Notes under the pieces: generated by a model
Seen by the model: the letters and a program-made list of their open reading frames with translations, nothing else
Told to the model about the DNA's origin: nothing
The model's database searches: none
Program-made: the position numbers and the translations under genes
Shown: piece after piece, positions 11,399-21,831 of the stretch
Numbering within the stretch: the first letter of the stretch is position 1
Layout of the letters: each line of letters starts with the position of its first letter
Source of the DNA: Sphingobium sp. CCH11-B1
GTDB lineage: Bacteria > Pseudomonadota > Alphaproteobacteria > Sphingomonadales > Sphingomonadaceae
Assembly: GCF_001556865.1 (NCBI RefSeq)
Contig: NZ_LSJY01000134.1
Coordinates: forward strand, 118,113-182,112
Direction of reading: 5' to 3'
DNA length: 64,000 bases

Positions 11399-12421
11399 TC
11401 AGCGCACCGCGACGGCCGGCAGGGTGAGTGTCGCCACCGCCCCGCGATCCGGTCCGGGCGTCAGGGTGAAACGGCCACCAAGCTGGCTGGCGAGCGCCTG
11501 GGCGATGCGCAGGCCCAGGGAGGATTGCTCGCGTCCGATCTGGAAACCCGGGGCGATACCCTCCCCGTCGTCGGCGATGCGCAGCGTCAGCGCGTCCGCG
11601 TCCCGGACCAGCAGGATGCGGATGGTCCCGGCGCTATGCGGCAGGCCATGTTCGATCGCGTTGCTGACCGATTCCGCGACGATCAGCGCCAGCGGCACGG
11701 TGATGTGCGACTCCAGTTTCAGGCCTTCCGGCGCATCGACGGCGACGGCGACATCCTGCCGTGCGCTGGCATCCAATATGTCCGCCGCCAGCGTCGAGAG
11801 GAAAGTGCGCATATCCTGTCCCGCGCCCGATGGATCGTACAGCGCCCGGCTGATGCGGCCGACGAGAGAAACGCGGGCGGAGGCATCCTCCAGCGCACGG
11901 CGGGCGACCTCATGATCCAAATGGCGCTGCTGCAGGCTCAGCATCGCGGCAACGACCTGAAGATTGTTCGACACGCGATGCTGAAGCTCATGGAACAGAA
12001 GCTCGCGATTTTCCGCCAGCGCACGGTTGCGTTCCCGCTCCACGGCGAGGTTGTAATTGGCGCGCTGCATGAAATGGACGAGGACGATGTCCGTGGTCAC
12101 TACGCCGGAGTAGAAGAGCATCGCCATCGCCACCCCGGGGTTCAGGGCCAGATCGTAGGCAGGCGGGATGAACATATACCAGGCAAGGAAGCCGCACAGC
12201 AGCGCCGCGCATAGTCCCGGCCGCACCCCGAACAGAAAGGAGGCAAGAATGACCGCGGGAAAGAAGGTAACGAACGGATAGCCGCTGGGCAGCAGCGGGG
12301 CGGCCGCGAGACGGAGGGCAAGTGCGACGAGACAGAAAAGAAGCGTGATCAGATAGGCATAGACGGGGCGACCCGGCACAAGCGGCAGACGCTCAACAAA
12401 CCGCTCATTCATCCGCTGCAT
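11399..12421 (-). CDS. HisKA_2-type sensor histidine kinase with DUF4118-like membrane domain
   Basis: The 340-residue protein has four hydrophobic segments (about 20-115) of the KdpD/DUF4118 type, a short linker, then HELQHRVSNNLQVV with the phosphoacceptor H148 of the HisKA_2 class. An HATPase domain follows with an N box (AESVSNAIEHGL) and DDGEGIAPG. No periplasmic or PAS sensor domain is seen and no response regulator is adjacent, so the partner is unknown. HisKA_2/HWE kinases often feed PhyR in the alphaproteobacterial general stress response, which is only a possibility here. Confidence 0.85.
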   Translation of the reverse strand: MQRMNERFVERLPLVPGRPVYAYLITLLFCLVALALRLAAAPLLPSGYPFVTFFPAVILASFLFGVRPGLCAALLCGFLAWYMFIPPAYDLALNPGVAMAMLFYSGVVTTDIVLVHFMQRANYNLAVERERNRALAENRELLFHELQHRVSNNLQVVAAMLSLQQRHLDHEVARRALEDASARVSLVGRISRALYDPSGAGQDMRTFLSTLAADILDASARQDVAVAVDAPEGLKLESHITVPLALIVAESVSNAIEHGLPHSAGTIRILLVRDADALTLRIADDGEGIAPGFQIGREQSSLGLRIAQALASQLGGRFTLTPGPDRGAVATLTLPAVAVR

Positions 12422-12505
12422 GCTGATTCCCGACCCTGGTGCGCAACCGTAACAGAAAGATTGGGGCGCACATTGATCGAGATTAGGCGGACGGCCGCAG
12501 GCACG

Positions 12506-12545
12506 AAAAAGGGACGCATGGGTTAATCATGCGTCCCTTTTTTTT
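12506..12545 (-). terminator. Rho-independent terminator after pnp
   Basis: GGGACGCATG and CATGCGTCCC form a ten-base-pair perfect stem with a seven-base loop, flanked by A5 on one side and T8 on the other. On the minus strand it ends the pnp transcript. The symmetric A/T flanks allow it to act on both strands. Confidence 0.9.
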
Positions 12546-12569
12546 CAGCATCCATCAGGATACTGCGGG

Positions 12570-14918
12570 TCAATCCTGCGTCAGGAAATCGGGCAGGCCG
12601 GCGTTGGAGCCGTCGTCATCGCCGCCCCCATTGCCGCGGCCGCCGCCATCGCCACGCGGGCCACGGTCACGGCGCGGGCCGCGATCGCCGCCCCGGTCGC
12701 CACCACGACCGCCACGGTCACCACCGTCGCGGCGCGGGCCACGACCCCGGTCGCCACGCCCTTCGCCACGATCACCGCGCGGTTCGCGCGGTTCGCGGGC
12801 GGGACGGGTGTCCTCCAGTTCCTCGCCGGTTTCCTGGTCGACGACGCGCATGGACAGGCGCACCTTGCCGCGCGGGTCGATTTCGAGAACCTTGACCTTC
12901 ACTTCCTGGCCTTCCGACACGACGTCGGTCGGCTTTTCCACGCGCTCATTCTTCATTTCGGAGACGTGGACGAGACCGTCCTTGCCGCCCATGAAGTTCA
13001 CGAACGCGCCAAAGTCGACGATATTGACGACCTTGCCGCTGTAGATCTTGCCGACTTCCGCTTCCTCGACGATGCCGAGGATCCACTTCTTGGCGGCTTC
13101 GATCTGGGCGATGTCGGACGAACTGATCTTGATGATGCCCTCGTCGTCGATGTCGACCTTCGCGCCGGTTTCCGCGACGATCTCGCGGATGACCTTGCCG
13201 CCGGTGCCGATGACGTCGCGGATCTTCGACTTGTCGATCTGGATCGTCTCGATGCGCGGGGCATGGGCCGACAGTTCGGTGCGGGTCGAGGACAGCGCCT
13301 TGCTCATCTCACCCAGGATATGGGCGCGGCCTTCCTTCGCCTGACGCAGCGCGACTTCGAAGATCTCCTGGGTGATGCCGGCGACCTTGATGTCCATCTG
13401 CATCGTGGTGATGCCGTTTTCCGTGCCCGCGACCTTGAAGTCCATGTCGCCGAGATGATCCTCGTCACCCAGAATGTCGCTGATGACAGCGAAATCCTTG
13501 CCTTCCAGGATCAGGCCCATGGCGATGCCGGAGACCGGACGCTTGAGCGGAACGCCCGCATCCATCATCGAGAGCGAGCCGCCGCAGACGGTCGCCATCG
13601 AGGAGGAGCCGTTCGATTCGGTGATGTCGGAAAGGACGCGGATCGTGTAGGGGAACTCGTCCTTGCTGGGCAGCACGGGGTGCAGCGCGCGCCAGGCGAG
13701 CTTGCCATGACCTACTTCACGACGGCCCGGCGCGCCGAAGCGGCCGACTTCACCGACCGAATAGGGCGGGAAGTTGTAGTGCAGCATGAAGTTTTCATAA
13801 TGCAGGCCGGTCAGGCCATCGATCATCTGTTCGGCATCCTTGGTGCCGAGCGTGGTGGTGCAGATCGCCTGCGTTTCACCGCGGGTGAACAGCGCCGAAC
13901 CATGGGTACGCGGCAGGAAGCCGACCATCGCCTCGATCGGGCGAATCTGCGTGGTGGTGCGGCCGTCGATGCGCTTGCCTTCCTTGAGGATGGCGGTGCG
14001 GACGATTTCGGCCTCCAGCTTCTTGGTCAGCTTGATGCCGGCCATCACGGTCTGGGCGTCGAGCCCTTCCTCCGCGAAATAGGCCTTCGCCTTGGCACGG
14101 GCTTCGTTGAGCGCGTTGGAGCGGGCGGACTTGTCGGTCAGCTTGTAGGCCGCCGCGATGTCCTTGCCGATGAGCTTGGTGAGCTTCTTCTTGAGATCGC
14201 CCAGGTCGTCGCCCTTGGCGATGTCCCAGGGATCCTTGGCGGCCTGTTCGGCAAGGTCGATGATCGCGTTGACGATCTTCTTCGACGCTTCATGCGCGAA
14301 GAGGACGGCGCCCAGCATCACGTCTTCCGACAGTTCCTTGGCTTCGGATTCGACCATCATCACCGCGTCGTGCGTGGCGGCGACGACCAGGTCGAGTTCG
14401 CCTTCCTTCACTTCGTCGAGCGAGGGATTGAGCTGATACTCGCCATCCTTATAGCCAACGCGCGCCGCGCCGATGGGGCCAAGGAACGGCACGCCCGACA
14501 GGGTCAGCGCGGCCGAGGCGGCGATCATCGCCACGATGTCGGGCTCGCTGTCGCCGTCAAAGCTCAGAACCTGGGCGATGACGTTGATTTCGTTGTAGAA
14601 ACCTTCCGGGAAGAGCGGGCGGACCGGACGGTCGATCAGGCGGGAAACCAGCGTTTCCTTTTCCGTCGCGCCGCGCTCGCGCTTGAAGAAGCCGCCCGGA
14701 ATACGTCCGGCAGCCGAATATTTTTCCTGATAGTGAACGGTCAGCGGGAAGAAGTCCTGCCCGTCCTTGACCGACTTGGCAGCGGTCACGGCGCAGAGTA
14801 CCACCGTCTCGCCATAGGTCGCCAGCACGGCGGCGTCGGCCTGACGCGCAATGCGACCGGTTTCGAGAGTCAGGGTCTTGCCTGCCAGCTCGATCGAAAC
14901 TTTCTTTACATCAAACAT
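12570..14918 (-). CDS. pnp: Polynucleotide phosphorylase with RG-rich tail
   Basis: The 782-residue enzyme degrades RNA 3' to 5' with phosphate and can add tails. It has two RNase PH domains with the linking helical domain, a KH domain ([17 protein letters not shown]) and an S1 domain ([15 protein letters not shown]). About 80 further residues are almost entirely Arg, Gly and Asp in RGG/RGD-like runs, ending in [10 protein letters not shown]. This tail is long for the family. ATG 14918 was chosen over ATG 14939 because homologues begin [11 protein letters not shown] and AAGGA lies just upstream. It follows rpsO, the usual order. Confidence 0.97.
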   Translation of the reverse strand: MFDVKKVSIELAGKTLTLETGRIARQADAAVLATYGETVVLCAVTAAKSVKDGQDFFPLTVHYQEKYSAAGRIPGGFFKRERGATEKETLVSRLIDRPVRPLFPEGFYNEINVIAQVLSFDGDSEPDIVAMIAASAALTLSGVPFLGPIGAARVGYKDGEYQLNPSLDEVKEGELDLVVAATHDAVMMVESEAKELSEDVMLGAVLFAHEASKKIVNAIIDLAEQAAKDPWDIAKGDDLGDLKKKLTKLIGKDIAAAYKLTDKSARSNALNEARAKAKAYFAEEGLDAQTVMAGIKLTKKLEAEIVRTAILKEGKRIDGRTTTQIRPIEAMVGFLPRTHGSALFTRGETQAICTTTLGTKDAEQMIDGLTGLHYENFMLHYNFPPYSVGEVGRFGAPGRREVGHGKLAWRALHPVLPSKDEFPYTIRVLSDITESNGSSSMATVCGGSLSMMDAGVPLKRPVSGIAMGLILEGKDFAVISDILGDEDHLGDMDFKVAGTENGITTMQMDIKVAGITQEIFEVALRQAKEGRAHILGEMSKALSSTRTELSAHAPRIETIQIDKSKIRDVIGTGGKVIREIVAETGAKVDIDDEGIIKISSSDIAQIEAAKKWILGIVEEAEVGKIYSGKVVNIVDFGAFVNFMGGKDGLVHVSEMKNERVEKPTDVVSEGQEVKVKVLEIDPRGKVRLSMRVVDQETGEELEDTRPAREPREPRGDRGEGRGDRGRGPRRDGGDRGGRGGDRGGDRGPRRDRGPRGDGGGRGNGGGDDDGSNAGLPDFLTQD

Positions 14919-15057
14919 GCTTTTTCCTTCGCCCGCCATGGCCCTATTGCCCGGCGGGGCCTCATCTGCGGGCTAAACCGGCCCGCTGCGGTTGCGGGGC
15001 ATCGTGTGGCCCCTGGGACAGAACGGGTCGCCGGATTGCGCCCCTTCCGGAATCGGA

Positions 15058-15079
15058 AACGGCCCCGGTTGGGGCCGTT
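15058..15079 (-). promoter_or_regulatory. Hairpin between rpsO and pnp
   Basis: AACGGCCCC and GGGGCCGTT form a nine-base-pair stem with a four-base loop, followed on the minus strand by TTT. It sits about 15 bases past the rpsO stop. In E. coli the same interval holds an attenuating terminator and RNase III sites; a similar partial terminator or processing role is inferred here. Confidence 0.55.
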
Positions 15080-15094
15080 CCTTCTGTAGCAGAC

Positions 15095-15364
15095 TTACTT
15101 GCGCAGGCCCAGCTTGGCGATGAGGTCGCTGTAGCGGCCCTCATCCTTCTTCTTGAGATAGTCCAGCAGCGAACGGCGCTTGTTGACCAGCATCAGCAGG
15201 CCGCGACGGCTGTGGTTATCCTTGTGGTGACCCTTGAAATGCTCGGTCAGGTTCGAAATGCGTTCCGACAGGATCGCAACCTGGACTTCCGGCGAACCGG
15301 TGTCGCCTTCGGCGCGGGCATGTTCCTTGATCAGCGCGTCCTTGCGCTCTGCAGTGATCGACAT
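15095..15364 (-). CDS. rpsO: 30S ribosomal protein S15
   Basis: The 89-residue protein has the standard S15 length and sequence, such as [19 protein letters not shown] and [12 protein letters not shown]. It binds 16S rRNA early in small-subunit assembly. It lies 17 bases after truB and upstream of pnp, the classical order. Confidence 0.99.
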   Translation of the reverse strand: MSITAERKDALIKEHARAEGDTGSPEVQVAILSERISNLTEHFKGHHKDNHSRRGLLMLVNKRRSLLDYLKKKDEGRYSDLIAKLGLRK

Positions 15365-15381
15365 CGGGCTTCCTTTCGTAT

Positions 15382-16290
15382 CTAGAGATTGAAGCCGCGC
15401 ACCACCCGGATATCCGGGCCACTGGACTGCACCAGCGCGACGGGCGTATCGCCCGACATCGCCAGCATGAGACCGGTGTGCGGTTTCCCCACGAGCGACT
15501 TCCCCTGGCGGAGAGCGAGCGCTTCATCGGGAGTGACGAGCAGAGCCGGGATGTCGTCCAGCCCCGCCGTCAACGGCAGCATCACGCCACCGAGGTCGCC
15601 GCCCCTAGCAGCTTCGTCCAATTTGTCCAGCGAAATCGCCGATTCGAGCGTGAAGGGTCCGGCCTTCAGGCGGCGCAGCATGGTGACATGCCCGACCGTG
15701 CCCAGCGCCAGCGCGATGTCGCGGGCGAGGCTGCGGATATAGGTGCCCTTCGACACATGGGCAGTGAGGGTGACGGCGCTCAGCAGTCCCCCGCCCGTTC
15801 CGAACCGGGTGGGGGCGAGAGAATGGATCGTCACCGCGCGCGTCTTCATCTCAACCTCCTCCCCCTTGCGGGCGAGGTCGTAGGCGCGCTGGCCGTCGAT
15901 CAGGATCGCGCTGTATGCAGGCGGGGCCTGTTCGATCGGGCCGGTGAAGTGGCGCAGGATCGCCTCGACCTCCGCCTGCGTCGGGCGATGGTCGCTCTGC
16001 GCCACCGGCTTGCCTTCAAGGTCCAGCGTGTCGGTCTGGATGCCGAACTCGACCGTGAAGTCATAGATCTTGTCGCTGTCGAGCATCCGGCCGGCGAGCT
16101 TGGTCGCCTCCCCCACGGCGATGGGCAGGACGCCGGTCGCCAGCGGATCGAGCGTGCCGCTATGGCCGACCTTCCATTTTTCCGTGCCGCCCGTCACCTC
16201 CCGCTGGGTGCGGAGGGCGCGCTTGACCGCGCTCACCGCCTGGGTGGAACCAAGGCCCAGGGGTTTGTCGAGAATGATCCAGCCATGCAT
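15382..16290 (-). CDS. truB: tRNA pseudouridine(55) synthase TruB
   Basis: The 302-residue protein makes pseudouridine 55 in the T loop of tRNAs. [19 protein letters not shown] at the start and [20 protein letters not shown] with the catalytic aspartate are diagnostic. [19 protein letters not shown] is the conserved C-terminal part of the core. It sits between tdk and rpsO on the same strand. Confidence 0.98.
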   Translation of the reverse strand: MHGWIILDKPLGLGSTQAVSAVKRALRTQREVTGGTEKWKVGHSGTLDPLATGVLPIAVGEATKLAGRMLDSDKIYDFTVEFGIQTDTLDLEGKPVAQSDHRPTQAEVEAILRHFTGPIEQAPPAYSAILIDGQRAYDLARKGEEVEMKTRAVTIHSLAPTRFGTGGGLLSAVTLTAHVSKGTYIRSLARDIALALGTVGHVTMLRRLKAGPFTLESAISLDKLDEAARGGDLGGVMLPLTAGLDDIPALLVTPDEALALRQGKSLVGKPHTGLMLAMSGDTPVALVQSSGPDIRVVRGFNL

Positions 16291-16323
16291 GGCGGCCGCC
16301 CTTAGCGGGGGTCGCCGCCGCTG

Positions 16324-16902
16324 TCAGCCCTGCATCTGTTCGACGAAGTGGCGGCGGCAGAGCGCGATATAACGGTCGTTGCCGCCGATTTCCGTCTGCG
16401 CGCCCTGGCGGATCGCACGCCCCTGCCCGTCCACGCGCAGGTTCATCGTCGCCTTGCGGCCGCAATCGCACACGGTCTTGATCTCGCTCAGAACGTCCGC
16501 CAGCCCGAGCAGGTGAGCGCTGCCGGGGAAAAGTTCGCCCTGGAAATCGGTCCGCAAGCCATAGCAGAGGACGGGGATGCCGAGGCGATCAGCCACAGCC
16601 GCCAGTTGCCACACCTGATCGCGGGTCAGGAACTGCGCTTCGTCCAGCAGCACGCAGGACAGCGGCGTATCCTGATGCCGGGCCGCGATGGCGGCAAAAA
16701 TATCGACCGCCGGATCGAACAGATGGGCCTGCGCCTCCAGCCCGATGCGCGAAACGATGCGCCCCCGCCCGAAGCGGTCGTCCACCGCCGCGGTCCACAG
16801 CATCGTGGCCATGCCGCGTTCGCGATAGTTGAAGTCCGATTGCAGCAGGGTCGTCGATTTGCCCGCATTCATCGAGCTATAATAGAAATAGAGCTTCGCC
16901 AT
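16324..16902 (-). CDS. tdk: Thymidine kinase (type II)
   Basis: The 192-residue enzyme phosphorylates thymidine in the salvage pathway. It has the P-loop SSMNAGKS (9-16), the LLDEAQFLT Walker B segment, [15 protein letters not shown] of the lasso loop and the zinc-binding cysteines CDCGRKA plus a late CRRHF. It lies between an exported hydrolase and truB inside what is otherwise a translation operon. Confidence 0.96.
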   Translation of the reverse strand: MAKLYFYYSSMNAGKSTTLLQSDFNYRERGMATMLWTAAVDDRFGRGRIVSRIGLEAQAHLFDPAVDIFAAIAARHQDTPLSCVLLDEAQFLTRDQVWQLAAVADRLGIPVLCYGLRTDFQGELFPGSAHLLGLADVLSEIKTVCDCGRKATMNLRVDGQGRAIRQGAQTEIGGNDRYIALCRRHFVEQMQG

Positions 16903-16911
16903 CGCGCGGCT

Positions 16912-17814
16912 CTAGCGCATCGTCGGCGCTACGCCAGCGAGGAAACGGACGAGTGCGTCGGCCAGCACGATCCGCTTGTCGGAAAAACTATGGTCGGTGG
17001 GCCATATGCTGAGCCGCGCGTCGGGATTGGCGCCTTGCGCGTCGGCGGCGGCCCGGCGCGCCTGATCGCCGATGCCGCGTTCCGCCCCGACGATGCTGAG
17101 CGGGCGACGGCCGTAGCCGGCAAGGCGACGGCCAAGGTCGAACTTGGCCGTGTCTTCCTTTATCTCGGCGGTCAGGCTTTCATAGGTGGCACCGGCGAGC
17201 GGCGGCAGGTCGCCTGCTACTTCCGCCTTCCACGCAGCCTCCCCCTGTGGCGTCGCAAGCGCGGCGGCGGTTTGCGACGGATCCCATGGATCGATCAGAA
17301 ACAGGCCGGCGACGCGTGGCTCGGCGGCGGCCGCGTCGGCCGCCATGAAACCGCCCATGCTGTGGCCGGCGACGACGATCGCGCTGGTGTCGATGCGGAA
17401 ACGGGCGACCGTGGCCGGCTGCTGCAAATATTGGACTGCGGCGAACGCGTCCTGCGAGGCATTGCCGAACGAGAAACGGCCGGGGCTGCCCCAGCTACCG
17501 CGATAATGAAGCGTAAGGACGTTCCACCCGGCGCGGCGGGCGGCCTGCGCCAGATCGAGATTCTGCTCATTGCCGGGAAAGCCGTGAAGCAACAGCAGCG
17601 TCGGGTGCGTGCCGCTGCCCGACGCGGTGTACATGACCGCATTCATCGCGCCGTCCTGCACGGGGATGACGAAGGCGCTCATGCCGGCGGGATAGGCTGC
17701 ATCGGGCGACGGGTCGGCGATGACGGCGGAATGGATGGCTGGCTCCCTGGCGTAAGCTGCGGGAGACGCCAGCGACAAGGCGGCCGCGATCCATCCGATA
17801 GTCCTCATTTGCAC
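16912..17814 (-). CDS. Secreted alpha/beta hydrolase
   Basis: The 300-residue protein has a Sec signal peptide (hydrophobic stretch IGWIAAALSLASPAAYA, cleaved near residue 22). An alpha/beta hydrolase core follows: LLLLHGFPGNEQNLD holds the oxyanion HG, AGHSMGG the nucleophile serine, LIDPWDP a likely acid region and PTDHSFSD the catalytic histidine. Substrate is unknown; serine esterase or peptidase activity in the periplasm is the best guess. ATG 17808 is an alternative start. It ends nine bases before tdk. Confidence 0.8.
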   Translation of the reverse strand: MQMRTIGWIAAALSLASPAAYAREPAIHSAVIADPSPDAAYPAGMSAFVIPVQDGAMNAVMYTASGSGTHPTLLLLHGFPGNEQNLDLAQAARRAGWNVLTLHYRGSWGSPGRFSFGNASQDAFAAVQYLQQPATVARFRIDTSAIVVAGHSMGGFMAADAAAAEPRVAGLFLIDPWDPSQTAAALATPQGEAAWKAEVAGDLPPLAGATYESLTAEIKEDTAKFDLGRRLAGYGRRPLSIVGAERGIGDQARRAAADAQGANPDARLSIWPTDHSFSDKRIVLADALVRFLAGVAPTMR

Positions 17815-17874
17815 CGCCCCTTCGCCTGTTCGATCAGGTGGTTGTGTTAGCGCAGCGGCGCGCCGGGGCGAAGA

Positions 17875-18276
17875 CTATTCTTCCCCTTCCTCGCCGGAGG
17901 GCAGATCGCGGGCGACCTTGGGGTCACGCAGCAGCCGGTCGATATGGCTGCCCTCGTCAAAGCTTTCGTCGGCAAGGAATTTGAGCTTGGCGGCATATTT
18001 CAGGCGAATGCGGGTCGCGACCTCGCGCTGAAGATAGGCGGTGTTGGTTCGCAGCGCTTTCAGCACCGCTTCCTCATCCTGCCCCAGCAGCGACTTTATG
18101 AACACGGTCGCATGGCGCAGGTCGGGGGACATGCGGACTTCCGTGACGCTCATCACATGACTGGCGAGCACATCGTCATGCACGTCCCCCCGCTGAAGGA
18201 TGTCGGACAGGACATGCCGCACCTGTTCGCCCACGCGGAGCAGGCGGACGGACGGGCCTTCGGATGAAGCAACCAT
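17875..18276 (-). CDS. rbfA: Ribosome-binding factor A
   Basis: The 133-residue protein is a single KH-like RbfA fold that helps mature the 5' end of 16S r[39 protein letters not shown] and [20 protein letters not shown] are family hallmarks. ATG 18276 is preceded by GAGGA at seven bases and is preferred to TTG 18282. It follows infB with a gap of about 115 bases that holds REP sequences. Confidence 0.97.
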   Translation of the reverse strand: MVASSEGPSVRLLRVGEQVRHVLSDILQRGDVHDDVLASHVMSVTEVRMSPDLRHATVFIKSLLGQDEEAVLKALRTNTAYLQREVATRIRLKYAAKLKFLADESFDEGSHIDRLLRDPKVARDLPSGEEGEE

Positions 18277-18287
18277 ATGCAATCCTC

Positions 18288-18376
18288 GTCACCCCGGCGA
18301 AGGCCGGGGTCTCAGGCGACAGCGTAGGGGACACGAAATCCCAGCGTTGGCTTCGCCGCCCTTCCGGGTCGCTGGG
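18288..18376. repeat. REP-like palindromes between infB and rbfA, family A
   Basis: One clear copy starts at 18288 (GTCACCCCGGCGAAGGCCGG, then GGTCTC). A degenerate second half with CCCAGCG and CGCTGGGG arms lies at about 18340-18376. The pair fills the infB-rbfA gap and would form stem-loops in the operon mRNA. Confidence 0.65.
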
Positions 18377-18392
18377 GTAACGCGTTTTCCCG

Positions 18393-20954
18393 TTAAAGAG
18401 TCCGCTGGCGTTCCTCGACCTCGAACAGTTCGAGCGTGTCGCCGACCTTGATGTCGTTCGTGTCCTGCAACACAGCACCACATTCCATGCCGGCGCGGAC
18501 TTCGGACACGTCGTCCTTGAAGCGGCGGAGCGACGCGATGTTGGTGCGCGACACGATGACATCGTCGCGGGTGAGGCGCGCGGCCAGGCCCTTGCGGATG
18601 ATGCCGTCGAGGACGAGCAGACCCGCCGCCTTGTCCTTCTTGCCCGCCGGGAACACCTGAAGCACTTCGGCGCGGCCAACGACCGTTTCGATGCGTTCGG
18701 GCGCCAGCTGGCCCGCCATTTCGCCACGAACCTCCTCAAGCAGGTCGTAGATCACGTCATAATAGCGCAGCGACACCTTCTCGCGCTCGGCAAGCTGGCG
18801 CGCCTTCGCATTGGGACGGACGTTGAAGCCGATCAGCGGCGCGCGGCTGGCAGCGGCCAGCGTGACGTCGCTTTCGGTGATCGCGCCGACGCCCGAATGC
18901 AGGATGCGCACCTTGATCTCGTCGGTCGAAATGCGGTTCAGCGACGACACGATCGCTTCGACCGAACCCTGCACATCGCCCTTCACCACCACCGGATATT
19001 CGATGACCGTGGTGTTGAGCGCCGAGAACATATGTTCAAAGCTGGTCGGCGCGGCGGTCGTGCGCTTCTTGGTCGCCTGTTCCTGACGATAGGCGGCGAC
19101 TTCGCGGGCGCGGGCCTCATTCTCGACGACGGTGAGTTGATCGCCCGCCATCGGCACGCCGGAGAGACCCAGCACCTCGACCGGAGTCGAGGGACCGGCG
19201 GTCTTCACCTGCTGGCCCTTGTCGTTGATCATCGCGCGGACCTTGCCGCTTTCCGAGCCGATGACGAAGGTGTCGCCGATTTTCAGCGTACCCTTGCGCA
19301 CCAGCACGGTGGCGACCGCGCCACGGCCCTTGTCGAGCTGCGCCTCGACCACATTGCCTTCGGCGGCGCGGTCGGGATTGGCGGTCAGTTCGAGCAGTTC
19401 GGCCTGCAGCAGGATCTTGTCCAGCAGTTCGTCCAGCCCCGTCCTCTTGAGCGCGGAGACCTCGACGTCCTGCGTCTCGCCGCCCATATCCTCGACCACG
19501 ATTTCATGTTCGAGCAGGCGTTCGCGGATGCGCTGCGGGTTGGCGTCGGGCTTGTCGACCTTGTTGATCGCCACGATCATCGGCACGCCGGCCGCCTTGG
19601 TATGATTGATCGCCTCGATCGTCTGCGGCATCAGCCCGTCGTCGGCCGCCACCACCAGGATGACGATGTCGGTGACGTTCGCGCCGCGCGCGCGCATTTC
19701 CGAAAAGGCTTCATGGCCCGGCGTGTCGAGGAAGGTGACGAGATCGCCGCCCTTCGTCTTGATCTGATAAGCGCCGATATGCTGGGTGATGCCGCCGCTT
19801 TCGCCCGATACGACATTGGTGCCGCGCAGCGCGTCAAGCAGCGAGGTCTTGCCGTGATCGACATGGCCCATGATCGTCACAACCGGCGGACGCGGCTTCA
19901 GCGTCTCGGGCGCGTCGAATTCGCCTTCCATGCCGATCTCGACGTCGGCGTCGGACACGCGCTGGATGCGGTGGCCGAATTCCTCGACCAGCAGCTCCGC
20001 CGTATCCTGATCGATCGGCTGGTTCAGCGTGACGGCAGTGCCCATCTTGAACAGGGCCTTGACCAGATCCGCGCCCTTTTCGGCCATGCGGTTGGCCAGT
20101 TCCTGCACGGTGATGCTTTCGGGCACAACGACGTCGCGGACCTGCTTTTCGCGCTGCTGGCTGCCGCCGGCATAGTGCGCACGACGCTCCTTCTCTCGCG
20201 CGCGCTTCAGTGCGGCGAGGCTGCGGGCGCGGGCGCTGTCGTCATCCGCGAGCGCGCGAGTGACGGTAAGCTTGCCGGCCTGACGGCGATTGTCGTCGCC
20301 ACGCTTCGCCCGCTCGGGCTTGGCGGGTTCGGGGCGCTTGACGGGCGTGACCGGGGTGAAGCGGCGCGGCGGCGGCGCGGCAGAAGCGGCCGGAGCGGCA
20401 GCCGCCTCCTCCGGCGTTTCATCCGCGGCAGGCGCGGCCGGTTCCTCGACCACTGCCGGCGCGGGGGTCGCTTCAGGCGCGGCTGGCGCAGGCGCGACAT
20501 CCGCCTCCGCAGCGAGGCGGTTCTCCTCGGCGCGACGCTTTTCCTCTTCGCTCGCGGCCTGGCGCGCGGCATCCTCACGGCGTCGCACATCCTCCAGCGC
20601 AGCCATGCGGGCTTCCTCAGCCTCGCGCAGCAGCTTGGCCTGCAGTTCCTGACGCGACATCAGGCTCTGCGGCGCGGCGGGACGGGCCGGCGCGGCCGGC
20701 TGCGGCGCGCGCTGTTGCGGCGCGGGCGCGGCGGGACGCTGGGCCGGCGTCGGATCGGGCTGGGGCGCAGTCGCAGGAGCAGCACCGGCCGTCTCGCCGG
20801 GCTTGCCCAGAACACGGCGCCGCTTCACCTCAACCACGACCGTATTCTTGCGGCCATGGCTGAACTGCTGCTGCACCTGGCCGGATTCCACGGTCCGCTT
20901 GATGCCCAGCGGCTTGCGGCCCAGAACCGGCTTGTCTTCCTTGCTGTCACTCAT
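18393..20954 (-). CDS. infB: Translation initiation factor IF-2
   Basis: The 853-residue GTPase brings initiator tRNA to the 30S subunit. The N-terminal 300 residues are Ala/Pro/Glu/Arg-rich low complexity with a coiled-coil stretch of alternating acidic and basic residues (about 100-150). The G domain starts near residue 362 with GHVDHGKT, then DTPGHEAF and NKVDKP, followed by domains II-IV ([18 protein letters not shown]). It lies between ylxR and rbfA as in most bacteria. Confidence 0.98.
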   Translation of the reverse strand: MSDSKEDKPVLGRKPLGIKRTVESGQVQQQFSHGRKNTVVVEVKRRRVLGKPGETAGAAPATAPQPDPTPAQRPAAPAPQQRAPQPAAPARPAAPQSLMSRQELQAKLLREAEEARMAALEDVRRREDAARQAASEEEKRRAEENRLAAEADVAPAPAAPEATPAPAVVEEPAAPAADETPEEAAAAPAASAAPPPRRFTPVTPVKRPEPAKPERAKRGDDNRRQAGKLTVTRALADDDSARARSLAALKRAREKERRAHYAGGSQQREKQVRDVVVPESITVQELANRMAEKGADLVKALFKMGTAVTLNQPIDQDTAELLVEEFGHRIQRVSDADVEIGMEGEFDAPETLKPRPPVVTIMGHVDHGKTSLLDALRGTNVVSGESGGITQHIGAYQIKTKGGDLVTFLDTPGHEAFSEMRARGANVTDIVILVVAADDGLMPQTIEAINHTKAAGVPMIVAINKVDKPDANPQRIRERLLEHEIVVEDMGGETQDVEVSALKRTGLDELLDKILLQAELLELTANPDRAAEGNVVEAQLDKGRGAVATVLVRKGTLKIGDTFVIGSESGKVRAMINDKGQQVKTAGPSTPVEVLGLSGVPMAGDQLTVVENEARAREVAAYRQEQATKKRTTAAPTSFEHMFSALNTTVIEYPVVVKGDVQGSVEAIVSSLNRISTDEIKVRILHSGVGAITESDVTLAAASRAPLIGFNVRPNAKARQLAEREKVSLRYYDVIYDLLEEVRGEMAGQLAPERIETVVGRAEVLQVFPAGKKDKAAGLLVLDGIIRKGLAARLTRDDVIVSRTNIASLRRFKDDVSEVRAGMECGAVLQDTNDIKVGDTLELFEVEERQRTL

Positions 20955-21021
20955 ACGACTGAACTGTACCCTTCAAACATGCACCCGACCGGAAAAGGCC
21001 CGTCGGCGCCCAATATGATGC

Positions 21022-21684
21022 CTAGCCGCTGACGCCCGGCGCATCGGCGGAGACATGCTCCACACGCGCAGGCGCCCCGTTAGCGCAACCCAGATAGCTT
21101 TCCAAGCGGCCTATGGCCGCGCGCAGGCGCGAGGCAGCGCGCGAGTCGATTACCGCGATATGGACGACATTATCCCGCCCCATTGCCATAGATAGGGCGT
21201 TCCGGTCCACAGGCAAGGTTATCCCCGCCAAATCCGTGCCTTCCGCTTCCTGTCCGACGCGCAAGGCCTGATCCAGCTTGCGATTGCCGTCCGCCGCGGC
21301 GTCGGCGGCGTGGAGCAGCAATTGCACCTGCCCCTTGCGGCAGGCGACGTCGATCTTTTCCGAGCCCGTAAGGGCCATCGACGCGCGCGCCTCCAGCCCC
21401 AGCCGGTCGAGCAGCGCGCGGCGCAAACCATCCTCGATCAGCGCCGGCAGATCGTCTGGAATGGAAAGATCGTTCGTTTTGAACGCGCGCGCGAGCGCGC
21501 CCCGGAGCTTGCCCTTGGCCAGCGCGGTTTCCAGTTCGGCGCGGCTGACGCCGATCCATGCGCCGCGTCCAGGTGCCTTGGCGCGGATATCGGGCAGCAC
21601 TTGCCCTTCGGGTCCGACGGCCAGGCGGATCAGCGTTTCGGGATCGGCGCGATCGCCGGTCAGGATGCATTTGCGTTCGGTCAT
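21022..21684 (-). CDS. ylxR: YlxR-type (DUF448) RNA-binding protein with L7Ae-like extension
   Basis: The 220-residue protein begins with a YlxR domain (MTERKCILTGDR, GRGAWIGVSRAEL). The second half, from about residue 100, carries a region like the L7Ae/L30e fold found in the longer alphaproteobacterial members (GLEARASMALTGSEKI, then CRKGQVQLLLHAADAA). A role in RNA binding or transcription is likely but unproven. ATG 21684 has GGAGG five bases upstream; the GTG at 21690 overlaps that site and is rejected. It lies between the tautomerase gene and infB. Confidence 0.9.
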   Translation of the reverse strand: MTERKCILTGDRADPETLIRLAVGPEGQVLPDIRAKAPGRGAWIGVSRAELETALAKGKLRGALARAFKTNDLSIPDDLPALIEDGLRRALLDRLGLEARASMALTGSEKIDVACRKGQVQLLLHAADAAADGNRKLDQALRVGQEAEGTDLAGITLPVDRNALSMAMGRDNVVHIAVIDSRAASRLRAAIGRLESYLGCANGAPARVEHVSADAPGVSG

Positions 21685-21710
21685 GAACACCTCCCCTGCT
21701 GCGCCGGACG

Positions 21711-21793
21711 CGTTTCCGCGAGAGCAGGAACGCGGTTCCGCCGCCGGGAAAGCACGAAACGACGGGACCGGCTCCCCGCTTTCGCGGGAGCAC
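21711..21793. repeat. Palindromic repeat in the tautomerase-ylxR gap, family B
   Basis: The gap of about 140 bases contains the palindrome TCCCCGCTTTCGCGGGAG near 21774-21791 and a degenerate TTTCCGCGAGAGCAGGAACG part at 21713-21732. It resembles the inverted repeat at 8278-8337. No other feature is seen in this gap. Confidence 0.5.
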
Positions 21794-21831
21794 AGGGTCC
21801 GAACGGCAATGCTTTGGAGAGCGTCAGCCTC

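Noticed and set aside
12600..12800. Short direct repeats that look like a CRISPR or tandem array
   Set aside because: They are the Arg/Gly/Asp codon repeats of the PNPase tail; there are no spacers and the frame is coding.
12966..15089. Open frame of 707 codons on the plus strand
   Set aside because: Antisense to pnp; no start signal or domain.
18897..21032. Open frame of 711 codons on the plus strand
   Set aside because: Antisense to infB; composition typical of mirrored sequence.
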